Part shown: in pieces, positions 35,564 to 44,251 of the stretch
How the letters are laid out: the number at the start of each line of letters is the position of its first letter
How positions within the stretch are numbered: position 1 is the stretch's first letter
DNA from: Sporanaerobium hydrogeniformans
GTDB taxonomy: Bacteria; Bacillota; Clostridia; Lachnospirales; Cellulosilyticaceae
Length of the DNA: 64,000 nt
Direction of reading: 5' to 3'
NCBI RefSeq assembly: GCF_002735925.1
Contig: NZ_PEDL01000013.1
Span: 43,950-107,949, forward strand
Notes under the pieces: model-generated
Told to the model about the DNA's origin: nothing
Database searches by the model: none
Seen by the model: the letters and a program-made list of their open reading frames with translations, nothing else
Translations under genes and position numbers: made by a program

Positions 35564-35704
35564 ATGGAAGAATTACTCGTCCAAATAAGTAATGTGGGGT
35601 TTCCTATCGCTTTGTCCGTTTATCTTTTAGTGAGGCTAGAAGGTAGGATGGAGAAATTAACGGATAGTATTGTTAAGCTAACGGATGTGCTGGATAAAGA
35701 ATAG
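35564..35704 (+). CDS. YvrJ-family small membrane-associated protein
   Basis: 46 residues. Starts at ATG 35564 with AAGGAGG at 35551-35557. The N-terminal half is hydrophobic with the ISNVGFPIALSVYLLVRLE pattern characteristic of the YvrJ family (PF12841), followed by an amphipathic helix ending in LDKE. In B. subtilis yvrJ belongs to the SigO/RsoA operon, so the pairing with a sigma-factor gene is repeated here. Its molecular function is not known. Confidence 0.75.
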   Translation: MEELLVQISNVGFPIALSVYLLVRLEGRMEKLTDSIVKLTDVLDKE

Positions 35705-35809
35705 GTTGTATTTTTAAAGCGTATGCCTTAAAATAGAAGTAAAACGAGGCCCGCATACCTAAACAAAAGAGAAGAAACAGAAGAGATATTAAGGAGGGAT
35801 TAAACGAGG

Positions 35810-37750
35810 ATGAATAAGAAACATTTCGTTAAAGTGGTAGCTACCCTAAGCGCAGTTACCATGCTTACAGTGAGTACTTTTGGAGCGACTTTTACCGATA
35901 TAAAAACAACGAATTGGGCATATAGTGCTCTTCAGAATATGCAGGAAAGAGGGATTATGCTCCCAAATAGTAAGGGTGAGATATTACCTTCTAAGACAAT
36001 GGATTATTTTGAGTTAAGTGATGTACTAGCGAAGGCATCAGGCTTTACAAAAGCAGAGGATCAGGCAGCTATTGCTGCAAACTATGAACGTCAAAAGGCG
36101 ACCATTGAGAAGTATAGCTCTAAATATACAAGCTGGAATAAGCTCTATGATAAGCAAATTGCCTATTTATTAGGTAGAGGATACATAACAGAAGCAGACC
36201 TTACTAAGTTTGTAGTAAAGGCAACAACAGGGACAGAAGTGAAGAGAGTAGCAACGAAGCAAGATTTAGCTGTTTATGCTGTACGTATTTTGGGTAAAGA
36301 GCTTACAGCTAAGGAAGCCTATGCAACCAGTAAGACAACGGGATTTAGTGATGAAAAGGTCATCCTTGAAGCCAATCGCCCTCATGTAGCTTATTTAAAA
36401 GCTATTGGTCTCGTTACAGGAGACGAAACAGGTGCCTTTGGTGGGAACCTTCAAGTAACACGTGCTTTATGTGCTAAGATGGTGAGTGACGTTTTAGCCT
36501 ACAAAGAAAAGCTTGAACAAACAGAAGTAGTGCTGCCAAGTAACACTCAAAGTATTACAGTAGAAAAGATCATGAATAAAACAACCAATGAGCTTTTTGT
36601 AAAATATACAACAGCAGATGGTAAAAGCACTTGGGGAACGATTAAAAAAGAAACAACTGTAACAGATGCATCAGGTAAGGTGATTGATTTAAATACACTT
36701 ATTAATACGACCTTAAACAAAGAGGCAACTGTTACATTAGAAACCCTTAATGATACAACCTACATCCAGTCTATGCAGTTTAAAGAGAGTAATGTGCCTT
36801 CTATAGATACCTCTTCAACTACTTATAAAGGTAAGGTTGCCAGAGTGGGGACTTATGGAGATATTACTCTTACATTAGCAGACGGCAGCTCTAAAACTTT
36901 TATTGTAGCAGAGAATGCAGTTATTACCTTAGATGGCAAAAGTGTAAGTCTGCAAGAACTATATTCAGAGGACAGTGCAGTAGCTACTGTGCAAAATGGT
37001 TATATTGTGAAGCTAGAAGCGCTAAAAGGGAGTATTAGCATTTCAAATTCTGTGACAGAAGGTGAACTCATCGCACGTAAGGTGACAGGCTTAGGTCATG
37101 TGTTTACAGTCAGCCAGAATGGAAAAACCCTTGAGTGGGTTGTGGCAAATAGTGCTGTAGTAAGAAGAAATGGAAATAAAGTAGACCTTTATGATATACG
37201 TATTGGCGATACCCTTAAGATTACTAAAGAAGAGGGTGAGATTAAAACATTAGAAGCGACAGGTAAGAGGCAGACAGTAGAAGGTACAGTCAGTGCGATT
37301 TACCTGGGAGGTGTGTCACAGGTGACACTGGATAGTAATAATAAGCAGGCTGTTTATACTGTTAATGCAGAAAGTGAGTTTTATGATAATAACCTTAGAG
37401 AGTACATTGCCCTTAGAGATGTAAGACTGGGACAAACAGTGGAGCTCTATGTAGATAGCAAAGAAATCATTTCATTAGTGGTGCAAAGAGATACCAGCTC
37501 TGCTATTAAATATATCGGGGTGATTCAAGATATAGGAAGTGGTAATGAGTATATGGATGTACTTGTTAACTATGATCCTCTTACAAGTAGCAGTAATGTA
37601 TTAAAACGTATTCGTATGCCCATTACAACTAGTGTTGTGATTGAAGGGAAAGAATCTCATAGAAGTGAATTAAAAGAAGGAAAAGATGTTTTAATTACCT
37701 TTAGGTATTTAGATGATGCAAGTCCAGAAAAAATAGTTGTACTTGAATAA
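35810..37750 (+). CDS. S-layer-homology (SLH) domain secreted protein
   Basis: 646 residues. Signal peptide ~1-25, then three SLH-like units: ~27-78 (FTDIKTTNWAYSALQNM), ~115-170 (degenerate, IAYLLGRGYITEADL) and ~178-232 (FSDEKVILEANRPHVAYLKAIGLVTG). The remaining ~400 residues are beta-rich repeats with alternating LDGKSVSL-type and VRRNGNKVDLYDIRIGD-type segments and no catalytic site. SLH modules bind wall polysaccharide, so the glycan made by the first region may be its anchor. A short spacer separates it from the LysM gene. Confidence 0.82.
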   Translation: MNKKHFVKVVATLSAVTMLTVSTFGATFTDIKTTNWAYSALQNMQERGIMLPNSKGEILPSKTMDYFELSDVLAKASGFTKAEDQAAIAANYERQKATIEKYSSKYTSWNKLYDKQIAYLLGRGYITEADLTKFVVKATTGTEVKRVATKQDLAVYAVRILGKELTAKEAYATSKTTGFSDEKVILEANRPHVAYLKAIGLVTGDETGAFGGNLQVTRALCAKMVSDVLAYKEKLEQTEVVLPSNTQSITVEKIMNKTTNELFVKYTTADGKSTWGTIKKETTVTDASGKVIDLNTLINTTLNKEATVTLETLNDTTYIQSMQFKESNVPSIDTSSTTYKGKVARVGTYGDITLTLADGSSKTFIVAENAVITLDGKSVSLQELYSEDSAVATVQNGYIVKLEALKGSISISNSVTEGELIARKVTGLGHVFTVSQNGKTLEWVVANSAVVRRNGNKVDLYDIRIGDTLKITKEEGEIKTLEATGKRQTVEGTVSAIYLGGVSQVTLDSNNKQAVYTVNAESEFYDNNLREYIALRDVRLGQTVELYVDSKEIISLVVQRDTSSAIKYIGVIQDIGSGNEYMDVLVNYDPLTSSSNVLKRIRMPITTSVVIEGKESHRSELKEGKDVLITFRYLDDASPEKIVVLE

Positions 37751-37836
37751 TCAAACAAAAGGGAGTGCTAAAAATCTAAGGCGAAGGCTCTTGGAGTTTG
37801 AGGCACTCCTTAAACTATGTAGAGGGGGAGGTTTGC

Positions 37837-38622
37837 ATGTCCGTAGCTAAAAAGAGTCATAAGGTGATTACCCTACAAGGGACGAGAAAAAAAGGCAAAC
37901 AAAAGAGGAAAGATCAAAAGATACTAAGTATCGCACTTTTAATTGCTCTACTCATAGGGGTTTATTTAGGGTTTAGACCCAATGCCTATGAAGTCAGTAT
38001 CAATGGTAAGGTCATCGGTGCTGTTAAAGAGAAAGCTATCATAGAAAAGGCAAAGGAAACGGTAGAAGCCCAGCTTAAGACGAAGTATCATGCAGAGATA
38101 AGCTTTGAGGAGGAGCCTGTTCTTAGGCGTTATCGTGCGAAAAAGAATGACTATGTGAATCCCAACTATTTAGTGACGGCTATGAGAGAAAATCTCAATG
38201 TGCTTATAGGCTTTAAAGAAGTTGTGGTAGAGGGAAAGAGCATTGGTATACTGCCTTCCTCTGAAGCCTTAGAAGAGCTTAAGGAAGAGCTTAAAGTAAA
38301 GTATTATGGTAAAAAGGAAGTTGAAGTAGAGTTTGCTAAAAAGGTGGAACTGAAAGATATTTTTGCGAAAGAAACCAGTTTAACGAAGATGGATAAGCTC
38401 GTGGAGAAGTGTTTGGTAACAACGCCTAAGACAGTAAGCTATGAAGTGCAAAAGGGTGATTCTCTGTGGTCGATTGCCTCTAGCTTAGGTATTTCTATAG
38501 AAGCACTTCTAGCAGAGAATGAGGGGTTGCAAGAAAATACAGTGCTTCAGCTAGGACAAACCTTTAAGGCAAAGGTACACGAACCCTTGCTGCCACTTAA
38601 GGTAGTCAGTCAAAAGGAATAG
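37837..38622 (+). CDS. membrane-anchored LysM protein
   Basis: 261 residues from ATG 37837, chosen because GGGGGAGG (37824-37831) is ideally spaced; the upstream TTG has no such site. A basic N-terminus leads to one membrane helix (~29-46). An extracellular region of ~150 residues with EVSINGKVIGAVKE follows, and a LysM domain (~200-247: VSYEVQKGDSLWSIASSLGISIEALLAEN) closes the protein. The extracellular part resembles the N-terminal region of Clostridial M23 endopeptidases, but no peptidase domain is present. It probably binds peptidoglycan; its place just before walR fits wall sensing or remodelling. Confidence 0.75.
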   Translation: MSVAKKSHKVITLQGTRKKGKQKRKDQKILSIALLIALLIGVYLGFRPNAYEVSINGKVIGAVKEKAIIEKAKETVEAQLKTKYHAEISFEEEPVLRRYRAKKNDYVNPNYLVTAMRENLNVLIGFKEVVVEGKSIGILPSSEALEELKEELKVKYYGKKEVEVEFAKKVELKDIFAKETSLTKMDKLVEKCLVTTPKTVSYEVQKGDSLWSIASSLGISIEALLAENEGLQENTVLQLGQTFKAKVHEPLLPLKVVSQKE

Positions 38623-38653
38623 ATGGATGAACAACAAGGAAGGGGAATAAAGT

Positions 38654-39346
38654 ATGCAAAAGATTGCTGTTATAGAAGATGAAAAAGCCATTTCAGATAT
38701 TATTAAATATAACTTAGAAAAAGAAGGGTATACCGTTTTTACTGCCTATGATGGAGAAGAGGGCTTAGAACTCATTGAGCGTCAAAATCCAGATCTTATC
38801 ATGCTAGATATTATGATGCCTAAACGTGATGGACTTGAGGTATGCAGGATTGTGAGACAAACCAAGACCACACCTATCATCATGCTAACAGCTAAAGCAG
38901 AAGAGATAGATAAGGTAGTGGGACTTGAACTGGGAGCGGATGATTATATTACAAAGCCCTTTGGGATGCGTGAGCTCATTGCGCGGGTAAAGGCGAATTT
39001 AAGACGTATAGTCATCAATGCGAGTAAAGAGCCAGAAGAGGAGATTGGCCAGCTCATAGAGGGGGATCTTGCCATGGATCTTTCCAAGTATGAGGTTTCG
39101 AAAAGGGGAGGAATTATTGAGTTAACTCTTAGAGAGTTTGAGCTTCTTAAATTTTTGTGGTTAGAAAAGGGGAAGGTATTTTCAAGAGAGCAGCTTCTAG
39201 AAAAGGTATGGGGCTATGAATATTATGGTGATGTAAGAACAGTAGATGTAACCGTAAGACGCCTTAGAGAAAAGATAGAAGATGATGCCTCAAAGGCAAG
39301 CTATGTGCTGACTAAGCGGGGAATCGGCTACTACTTTAGAGGATAA
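38654..39346 (+). CDS. walR: WalR (YycF)-type OmpR-family response regulator
   Basis: 230 residues. Receiver domain with acidic pocket Glu9/Asp10, phosphoacceptor Asp52 (LDIMMPKRDG), and Lys101 in DDYITKPFG. The winged-helix output domain occupies ~130-230 (LTLREFELLKFLW, VRTVDVTVRRLREKIE). The receiver matches B. subtilis WalR closely (IDKVVGLELGADDYITKPF). The kinase gene follows after four bases, and yycH/yycI-like genes lie beyond, as in the wal operon. WalR controls wall hydrolases and wall metabolism. Confidence 0.9.
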   Translation: MQKIAVIEDEKAISDIIKYNLEKEGYTVFTAYDGEEGLELIERQNPDLIMLDIMMPKRDGLEVCRIVRQTKTTPIIMLTAKAEEIDKVVGLELGADDYITKPFGMRELIARVKANLRRIVINASKEPEEEIGQLIEGDLAMDLSKYEVSKRGGIIELTLREFELLKFLWLEKGKVFSREQLLEKVWGYEYYGDVRTVDVTVRRLREKIEDDASKASYVLTKRGIGYYFRG

Positions 39347-39350
39347 ATCA

Positions 39351-41120
39351 ATGCGTACAACCATACAAATTAAAATAGTGATGATTTATCTAAGTATTAT
39401 CTTGATGATTATGATGGTAAGCGGAACCTTTATTGTCTATAACATTGAGGAGAGGGACTATAGGAGTATACAAGCTAGCCTTGAGCAGCTGGCACAGGAG
39501 ATAGAGATCCGCCTTAATTGGCAGGCAGATAATACAGTAAGTTCAGAAGATATCCGTGACAAGATGAGTAATATCATCAATGAAAACAGCTTTTACCTCC
39601 TTAAGCCCAATGGGCAGGTAGAGCATGCCACAGGTGTAGAGTGGGCAGTGGGAGATTTTGTAAGGTCACCCGTAGTCATTGATGCTATTACCAATAAAAA
39701 GCCTTCAGCAGAGAAGCGAGTACCCTTTAGTACTACTAGTCTTCAAAAAAACTATATGGACTATGCAAGTCCTATTTTAGATGCAAAGACTAATGAATTA
39801 AAAGCTATTATTTATGTAACAGCTAGTACAAAAGAGGTTTATAACAATATGGTAAGCGTGATGCAAACCATCGGTATGGGATCTTTAGTAGCGATGGTGA
39901 TTACAGGACTTTTTGGTATTTCTTTCTCCCGTATGATTACATCACCTATTAAGAAACTCACCTTAAATGCAAGAAAATTAGCAGCAGGTGATGACATTAA
40001 ACGCATTCCCATCGAGTCAAAGGATGAAATTGGTGAGCTCACTCAGAGCTTTAACTACATGGCAAGTCAATTAAGTAGTACGATGGAAACGATTATTAAT
40101 GAAAAGAATAAGTTAGAAAAAATATTTGAGCATATGGCAGATGGTGTAATGGCTTTTAACCGAACAGGGGTGCTTATCCATGCCAATTCAGTATGCTATG
40201 AGCTAGTAGGGGTGCTCAATATGGACCACCGCTTTGACTTTATTTTTTCCAAGTTAGGAGTAGAGGTATCCTTTGATGAGATAGTAGAGGGCAAAGAGCC
40301 TGTTAAGCTAGAGAAACTGCTTCAAATTAATGACCGCTACCTCACTATGCACTTTGCACCTTATGCCAATGCCAAGGAAGAAGCAGAGGGACTTGTTGTG
40401 GTCATGCAGGATGTCACCAAGCAAGAAAAGCTAGAGCAGATGAGGAAGGAGTTTGTGGCCAATGTATCCCATGAGCTGCGTACACCTCTTACCACACTTA
40501 AAAGCTATACAGAAACCTTATTAGATGGAGCCATCGATGAAAAGGAAGTTGCCATGAACTTCTTAGATGTGATGAATAAGGAAACAGACCGAATGACTAC
40601 CCTTGTACAAGACCTTCTGGAATTATCACGTATTGATAACAGGCAGATTCAACTTAACTTTAAGCGTGTGAACCTTAAACGATTACTTGAAGACACTATT
40701 GAAGCACAAAAAATCCATATCAAAAAGAAAGGTCATCAGCTTATTTACGAGGTAGATGAAAAGCAGTCTTATCTCCTCTTAGGAGATGGCATTCGCATCA
40801 AGCAAATATTGCACAATATTCTCTCTAATGCCATAAAATATAGTATCGATCCAGGTACTATTCAGATACGACTTGAAGCAGGTAAGGAGATTAAACTTGA
40901 AATTGCAGATACAGGTATTGGGATCCCCCAAGAGGATTTAGGACGTATATTTGAGAGGTTTTATCGAGTGGATAAAGCCCGTTCACGCAAGATGGGGGGG
41001 ACAGGTCTTGGGCTAGCCATTGCCAAGGAGCTTGTGGAGCTACATGGAGGTCGTATTGAGATGAATAGTGAGTTAGGCAAAGGGACAAGTGTGAGTTTGT
41101 ACTTCAAACCCTTTATTTAA
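39351..41120 (+). CDS. walK: WalK (YycG)-type sensor histidine kinase
   Basis: 589 residues. Membrane helix 1 (~9-30), extracellular sensor (~31-170), membrane helix 2 (~174-194), HAMP (~195-248), cytoplasmic PAS (~253-355), HisKA with phospho-acceptor His374 in NVSHELRTP, and ATPase domain with N-box Asn493, IADTGIGIP (G1) and GGTGLGLAI (G2). This is the complete WalK architecture. It phosphorylates WalR; YycH/YycI-like membrane proteins encoded downstream normally modulate it. Confidence 0.9.
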   Translation: MRTTIQIKIVMIYLSIILMIMMVSGTFIVYNIEERDYRSIQASLEQLAQEIEIRLNWQADNTVSSEDIRDKMSNIINENSFYLLKPNGQVEHATGVEWAVGDFVRSPVVIDAITNKKPSAEKRVPFSTTSLQKNYMDYASPILDAKTNELKAIIYVTASTKEVYNNMVSVMQTIGMGSLVAMVITGLFGISFSRMITSPIKKLTLNARKLAAGDDIKRIPIESKDEIGELTQSFNYMASQLSSTMETIINEKNKLEKIFEHMADGVMAFNRTGVLIHANSVCYELVGVLNMDHRFDFIFSKLGVEVSFDEIVEGKEPVKLEKLLQINDRYLTMHFAPYANAKEEAEGLVVVMQDVTKQEKLEQMRKEFVANVSHELRTPLTTLKSYTETLLDGAIDEKEVAMNFLDVMNKETDRMTTLVQDLLELSRIDNRQIQLNFKRVNLKRLLEDTIEAQKIHIKKKGHQLIYEVDEKQSYLLLGDGIRIKQILHNILSNAIKYSIDPGTIQIRLEAGKEIKLEIADTGIGIPQEDLGRIFERFYRVDKARSRKMGGTGLGLAIAKELVELHGGRIEMNSELGKGTSVSLYFKPFI

Positions 41121-41161
41121 AGGCTTTAGAGAAGGTAATGTAAAAAAAAAAGTTATTGCCA

Positions 41162-41194
41162 TGTAACGTGTTTGTAATATTTATAAGCTATAAT
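41162..41194 (+). promoter_or_regulatory. WalR-type direct repeat and promoter before the secreted-protein/yycH genes
   Basis: TGTAAC-N5-TGTAAT (41162-41178) is exactly the WalR-box layout of two TGTWAH half-sites 5 bases apart. TATAAT follows at 41189-41194, and there is no good -35, which would fall inside the box. That is the arrangement of an activator-dependent promoter. It predicts WalR control of the genes from 41241 onward. Confidence 0.65.
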
Positions 41195-41240
41195 GTGAGT
41201 GTAAACTATTAAAATCAAGAGAAAGGGGGATTCGCAGACT

Positions 41241-41783
41241 ATGAAAAGAATGAATAAGACTTTTTTATTACTTGCATTTATCTGTATAGGTCTCTATGCT
41301 CAAGCTATTTATGCCAATGATACAGTCGTGTCAGGTTCTAATATGAAACTAGTAGAGGAAACAAATGGAGATAAAAAAACAGTCAATCTAACAAGCGAAG
41401 ACTCCTACATCCGCATTACCTTAGATGCTAACAAGTACTATCCTACTACTTTTGAGACACAACTTAATTTAGAAGGTGGTGCAAAGGAAGGTACAAACAT
41501 TGTTATTAAAGTGAATAGTATAAGTACGGATAAAGAGGATACTGTACTTATTTTAGATACAAAGGAATACAAGGTAGTACCCATTGGAAGTACGAAAAGC
41601 TTTAACCAACTTATTGAACTTTTTGATGGAAAAAATGAAATTAACCTTACTTATACACATGTGAAAGACAAAAAAATAAATGGTACAATGACTTTTGTTA
41701 TTGAAAAGTTTACAGAGAAGGACAAAAGTAAGATGCTTGAGTTGTCTAAGCCAGAAATAAATGCATTAACCCCCTTAAAATGA
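41241..41783 (+). CDS. secreted protein of unknown function in the wal locus
   Basis: 180 residues. Signal peptide with cleavage after the alanine-rich QAIYA (~residue 25). The mature part is hydrophilic and beta-rich, ending without an anchor. A GGGGG ribosome-binding site precedes it. No family recognised. It follows a WalR-type site and precedes the yycH-like gene by 19 bases, suggesting co-expression and a role in wall stress or kinase sensing, which is inference only. Confidence 0.65.
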   Translation: MKRMNKTFLLLAFICIGLYAQAIYANDTVVSGSNMKLVEETNGDKKTVNLTSEDSYIRITLDANKYYPTTFETQLNLEGGAKEGTNIVIKVNSISTDKEDTVLILDTKEYKVVPIGSTKSFNQLIELFDGKNEINLTYTHVKDKKINGTMTFVIEKFTEKDKSKMLELSKPEINALTPLK

Positions 41784-41802
41784 TAGAATGGTGATGGATC
41801 AG

Positions 41803-43164
41803 ATGAAAGCAAGTGTTGTAAAGATTATAGGATTAATAGCACTTAGTCTATTATGTATCATACAGATTTCAATGTTGTGGCTTGGCGATATGTCAAGCCC
41901 TAATTTTTTAGAAATAAAAAATATAAGCAGGGATGAAGTAGGAATGCGCCCTAAAGGAATATGGGCTAATCTTGGCTTAGCCTATAAAATCAGTGAGAAC
42001 AACAGGGAATATCATTATCTCATGCATGAACTTTTTAGTGGGATTAGAAATGAGAAGGCAAGTCTTAAAATTGAAAAAAATGTAGATATGACTTATGAGA
42101 TGCTCATGCGCATGCAAGGGATTGTGTATGAATACGCTGTAGCTCTCACTTTAGAAGAATTAGTAGGAAATCCATTAGAAAAGTATGATAAAAGTATTAT
42201 AACGGATTGCCTTTTTGTAGATATAAGTACAAGTAGTGAAAATAAGGTCAATGTTTATTTGATAAATAGTGCAACTAATGAAATCAGCAAGATGGTTTTG
42301 CACCAAACCTTAGAGGGGCATAAGAAGATGATAGCAACTTTAAGTGAGCAAGCAGCAGTCAGTGACTGGACTGTTTATCAGCCAAGTAGTACCTCTGATA
42401 GGAAGCAGTACTTAACGAATAATGTATTTCTGCCTTTAATCAGTAAGGCCTCTCCTCTTTATTATGAACAGCTCACTATCTCAAATAACCTTGAGAAAAT
42501 GGAGGAGAAGGAAAAACTTGAACAATTAGAAGAATATGTGACTTCTTTTTTTACCAATCCACTTCTTAAGCAAATTGATAAGAAGGAGGATGGTACCATC
42601 CTTTTTAGTGAAAATCTAAGGGCCATTGTAAAATATAATCCGATAGGCACCATGGAGTTTAACATTTTAGCACCTAACGAGCCTAATAAGCTTACGAAGC
42701 TAGAGCGGCTACAAAAGGTGGAGAGTTTTATCAATGACTGTAGTGGGATTCCGGAATATCTCAAAAAAGGGATTTACCTTGCTCAGGCATGGCAAGAAGG
42801 AGAAGACTATATTTATCGCTTTAACTACAAATACAATGGGTTTAATCTCCAGTTTCGAGAGGAAGCTAGAAAGGAACTGGAGATCAATAGTGTCATAGAG
42901 TTAACATTAAGAAGCAATCAGGTGATAAAAGGGAAGTGGATTCTACTAGATATACAGCCATCTGAGAGAGCAGAAGCCAAGGGGAGTAGTGTGACGAGAG
43001 GGTATGGTGAAATCATTGATTTGATGTACACCTTAGGTGGGCAAATGAAAGAGAACAACATGCAGCTAACAAACTTGGAATGTAACTATATAGTTAATCA
43101 GTTAGAAGGCAATTTAAAGATGGATTGGGTAGTAACCTATGGCAATGGGCGCTATTATCCTTAG
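41803..43164 (+). CDS. YycH-like regulatory membrane protein
   Basis: 453 residues from ATG 41803, preferred because GGTGAT (41790-41795) is spaced for it; ATG 41788 and 41794 are in frame too. One N-terminal membrane helix (~6-25) and a large extracellular region with alternating helices and strands fit YycH, the WalK modulator. Position after walRK and before a YycI-like gene supports the call; the sequence itself is divergent. An 11-base stem terminator follows. Confidence 0.65.
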   Translation: MKASVVKIIGLIALSLLCIIQISMLWLGDMSSPNFLEIKNISRDEVGMRPKGIWANLGLAYKISENNREYHYLMHELFSGIRNEKASLKIEKNVDMTYEMLMRMQGIVYEYAVALTLEELVGNPLEKYDKSIITDCLFVDISTSSENKVNVYLINSATNEISKMVLHQTLEGHKKMIATLSEQAAVSDWTVYQPSSTSDRKQYLTNNVFLPLISKASPLYYEQLTISNNLEKMEEKEKLEQLEEYVTSFFTNPLLKQIDKKEDGTILFSENLRAIVKYNPIGTMEFNILAPNEPNKLTKLERLQKVESFINDCSGIPEYLKKGIYLAQAWQEGEDYIYRFNYKYNGFNLQFREEARKELEINSVIELTLRSNQVIKGKWILLDIQPSERAEAKGSSVTRGYGEIIDLMYTLGGQMKENNMQLTNLECNYIVNQLEGNLKMDWVVTYGNGRYYP

Positions 43165-43165
43165 A

Positions 43166-43210
43166 AAAAAATTAGTAAAGCTGAAAAACTTCACTTTACT
43201 AATTTTTTTT
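43166..43210 (+). terminator. terminator between the yycH-like and yycI-like genes
   Basis: Stem ATTAGTAAAG / CTTTACTAAT with flanking AAAAAA and TTTTTTTT. It sits inside an apparent operon, so it may reduce rather than stop expression of the YycI-like gene. Confidence 0.75.
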
Positions 43211-43248
43211 GTTATATTGAAGAGAGGAAGAAGTAGAAGGAGAAAAAA

Positions 43249-44163
43249 ATGAATGGAGCAAAGGTACTTAATAGGCTATTACAATTATTTGTTTTATTTA
43301 ATTTGATCTTATGCGTAATTAATATTTCAAAGCATGTAAATGCCTATGTGTTATCTGCAAAGCGTATAGAAAACATACAGGCCATTTGCGAGAGTAAAGG
43401 AATTATTTTAAAAACGCAACTACCTAGAGCCTATACACCTAAGAAAGCAGGGACTATACTTGTAAAAGAGATGAGTGCGGAGGAGAGTAATCATCTTGCT
43501 AAAGGCATATTAAATAGTGCCCTAGGAGAAATGACAATTTCTACAGAGGCGCATACACAAGAGTCTAGCTCTTTAAAGGGTAAGAAAAATAGAGTTTACT
43601 CAAAAGGTAATGAGACCTTAAGGTTTAAAGGTGAAGACATCATTTATACATCTCACAACAAGCAGAAGCAGTATGAAAAGATAACAGTAGGACAGGCACA
43701 GATTTTGTGTGATGGCTTTATCAAGCGCCTAAGTTTTAGTAAAACCTTTAATCAAGGAGAAAGAGAGGTAAAGGAAAAGGAAGGTGGGATAGAGCTTACT
43801 TATTATGCCAGATTTGAGCATTTACCTCTTTTTAACAGCTACTTAAGGTTTTGGGTAACGGATCGTGGCATAGAGGAGGCGATCATTCATGTAGCACAGG
43901 TAGATGCTAATAAGGAGGTACAAACGAAAAAAAATATTTACCCGATTGATTTAGTTTTGTTTGGCATAGAAGAAGAAATTCCTATTGCCTTTAACAAGGA
44001 CAACCCTATTTATATTACAGATATTTCACTAGGCTACTATACTTTAACAACAGAAGGTATGCGTATTTTGGCAGAAGAAATTATACCTACATATAAGATT
44101 ACCATTGAGGGTTTAAAGGAACCACTATTTGTTAATGCTTATACTAATAAATCCATTAAATAA
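43249..44163 (+). CDS. YycI-like regulatory membrane protein
   Basis: 304 residues. One N-terminal membrane helix (~10-28) and a YycI-like outside region: a helical segment with LSAKRIENIQAICESKGI, then beta-rich repeats ending with YKITIEGLKEPLFVNA. In B. subtilis YycI and YycH form a complex that restrains WalK. The order kinase, YycH-like, YycI-like is conserved here except for the inserted secreted-protein gene. murA follows after ~90 bases. Confidence 0.7.
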   Translation: MNGAKVLNRLLQLFVLFNLILCVINISKHVNAYVLSAKRIENIQAICESKGIILKTQLPRAYTPKKAGTILVKEMSAEESNHLAKGILNSALGEMTISTEAHTQESSSLKGKKNRVYSKGNETLRFKGEDIIYTSHNKQKQYEKITVGQAQILCDGFIKRLSFSKTFNQGEREVKEKEGGIELTYYARFEHLPLFNSYLRFWVTDRGIEEAIIHVAQVDANKEVQTKKNIYPIDLVLFGIEEEIPIAFNKDNPIYITDISLGYYTLTTEGMRILAEEIIPTYKITIEGLKEPLFVNAYTNKSIK

Positions 44164-44251
44164 AACTTTTTATTTACCGGAAATAATGTTATAATAAGCT
44201 TTGTGTAATTCAATGTTATGAGAATGAAAAAAAACTTAAGAGGTGTTAAGG

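Noticed and set aside
37759..37813. Inverted repeat GGAGTGC / GCACTCC before the LysM gene
   Set aside because: Seven-base arms around a 34-base loop with no T tail on either strand are too weak to call a terminator or regulatory element.
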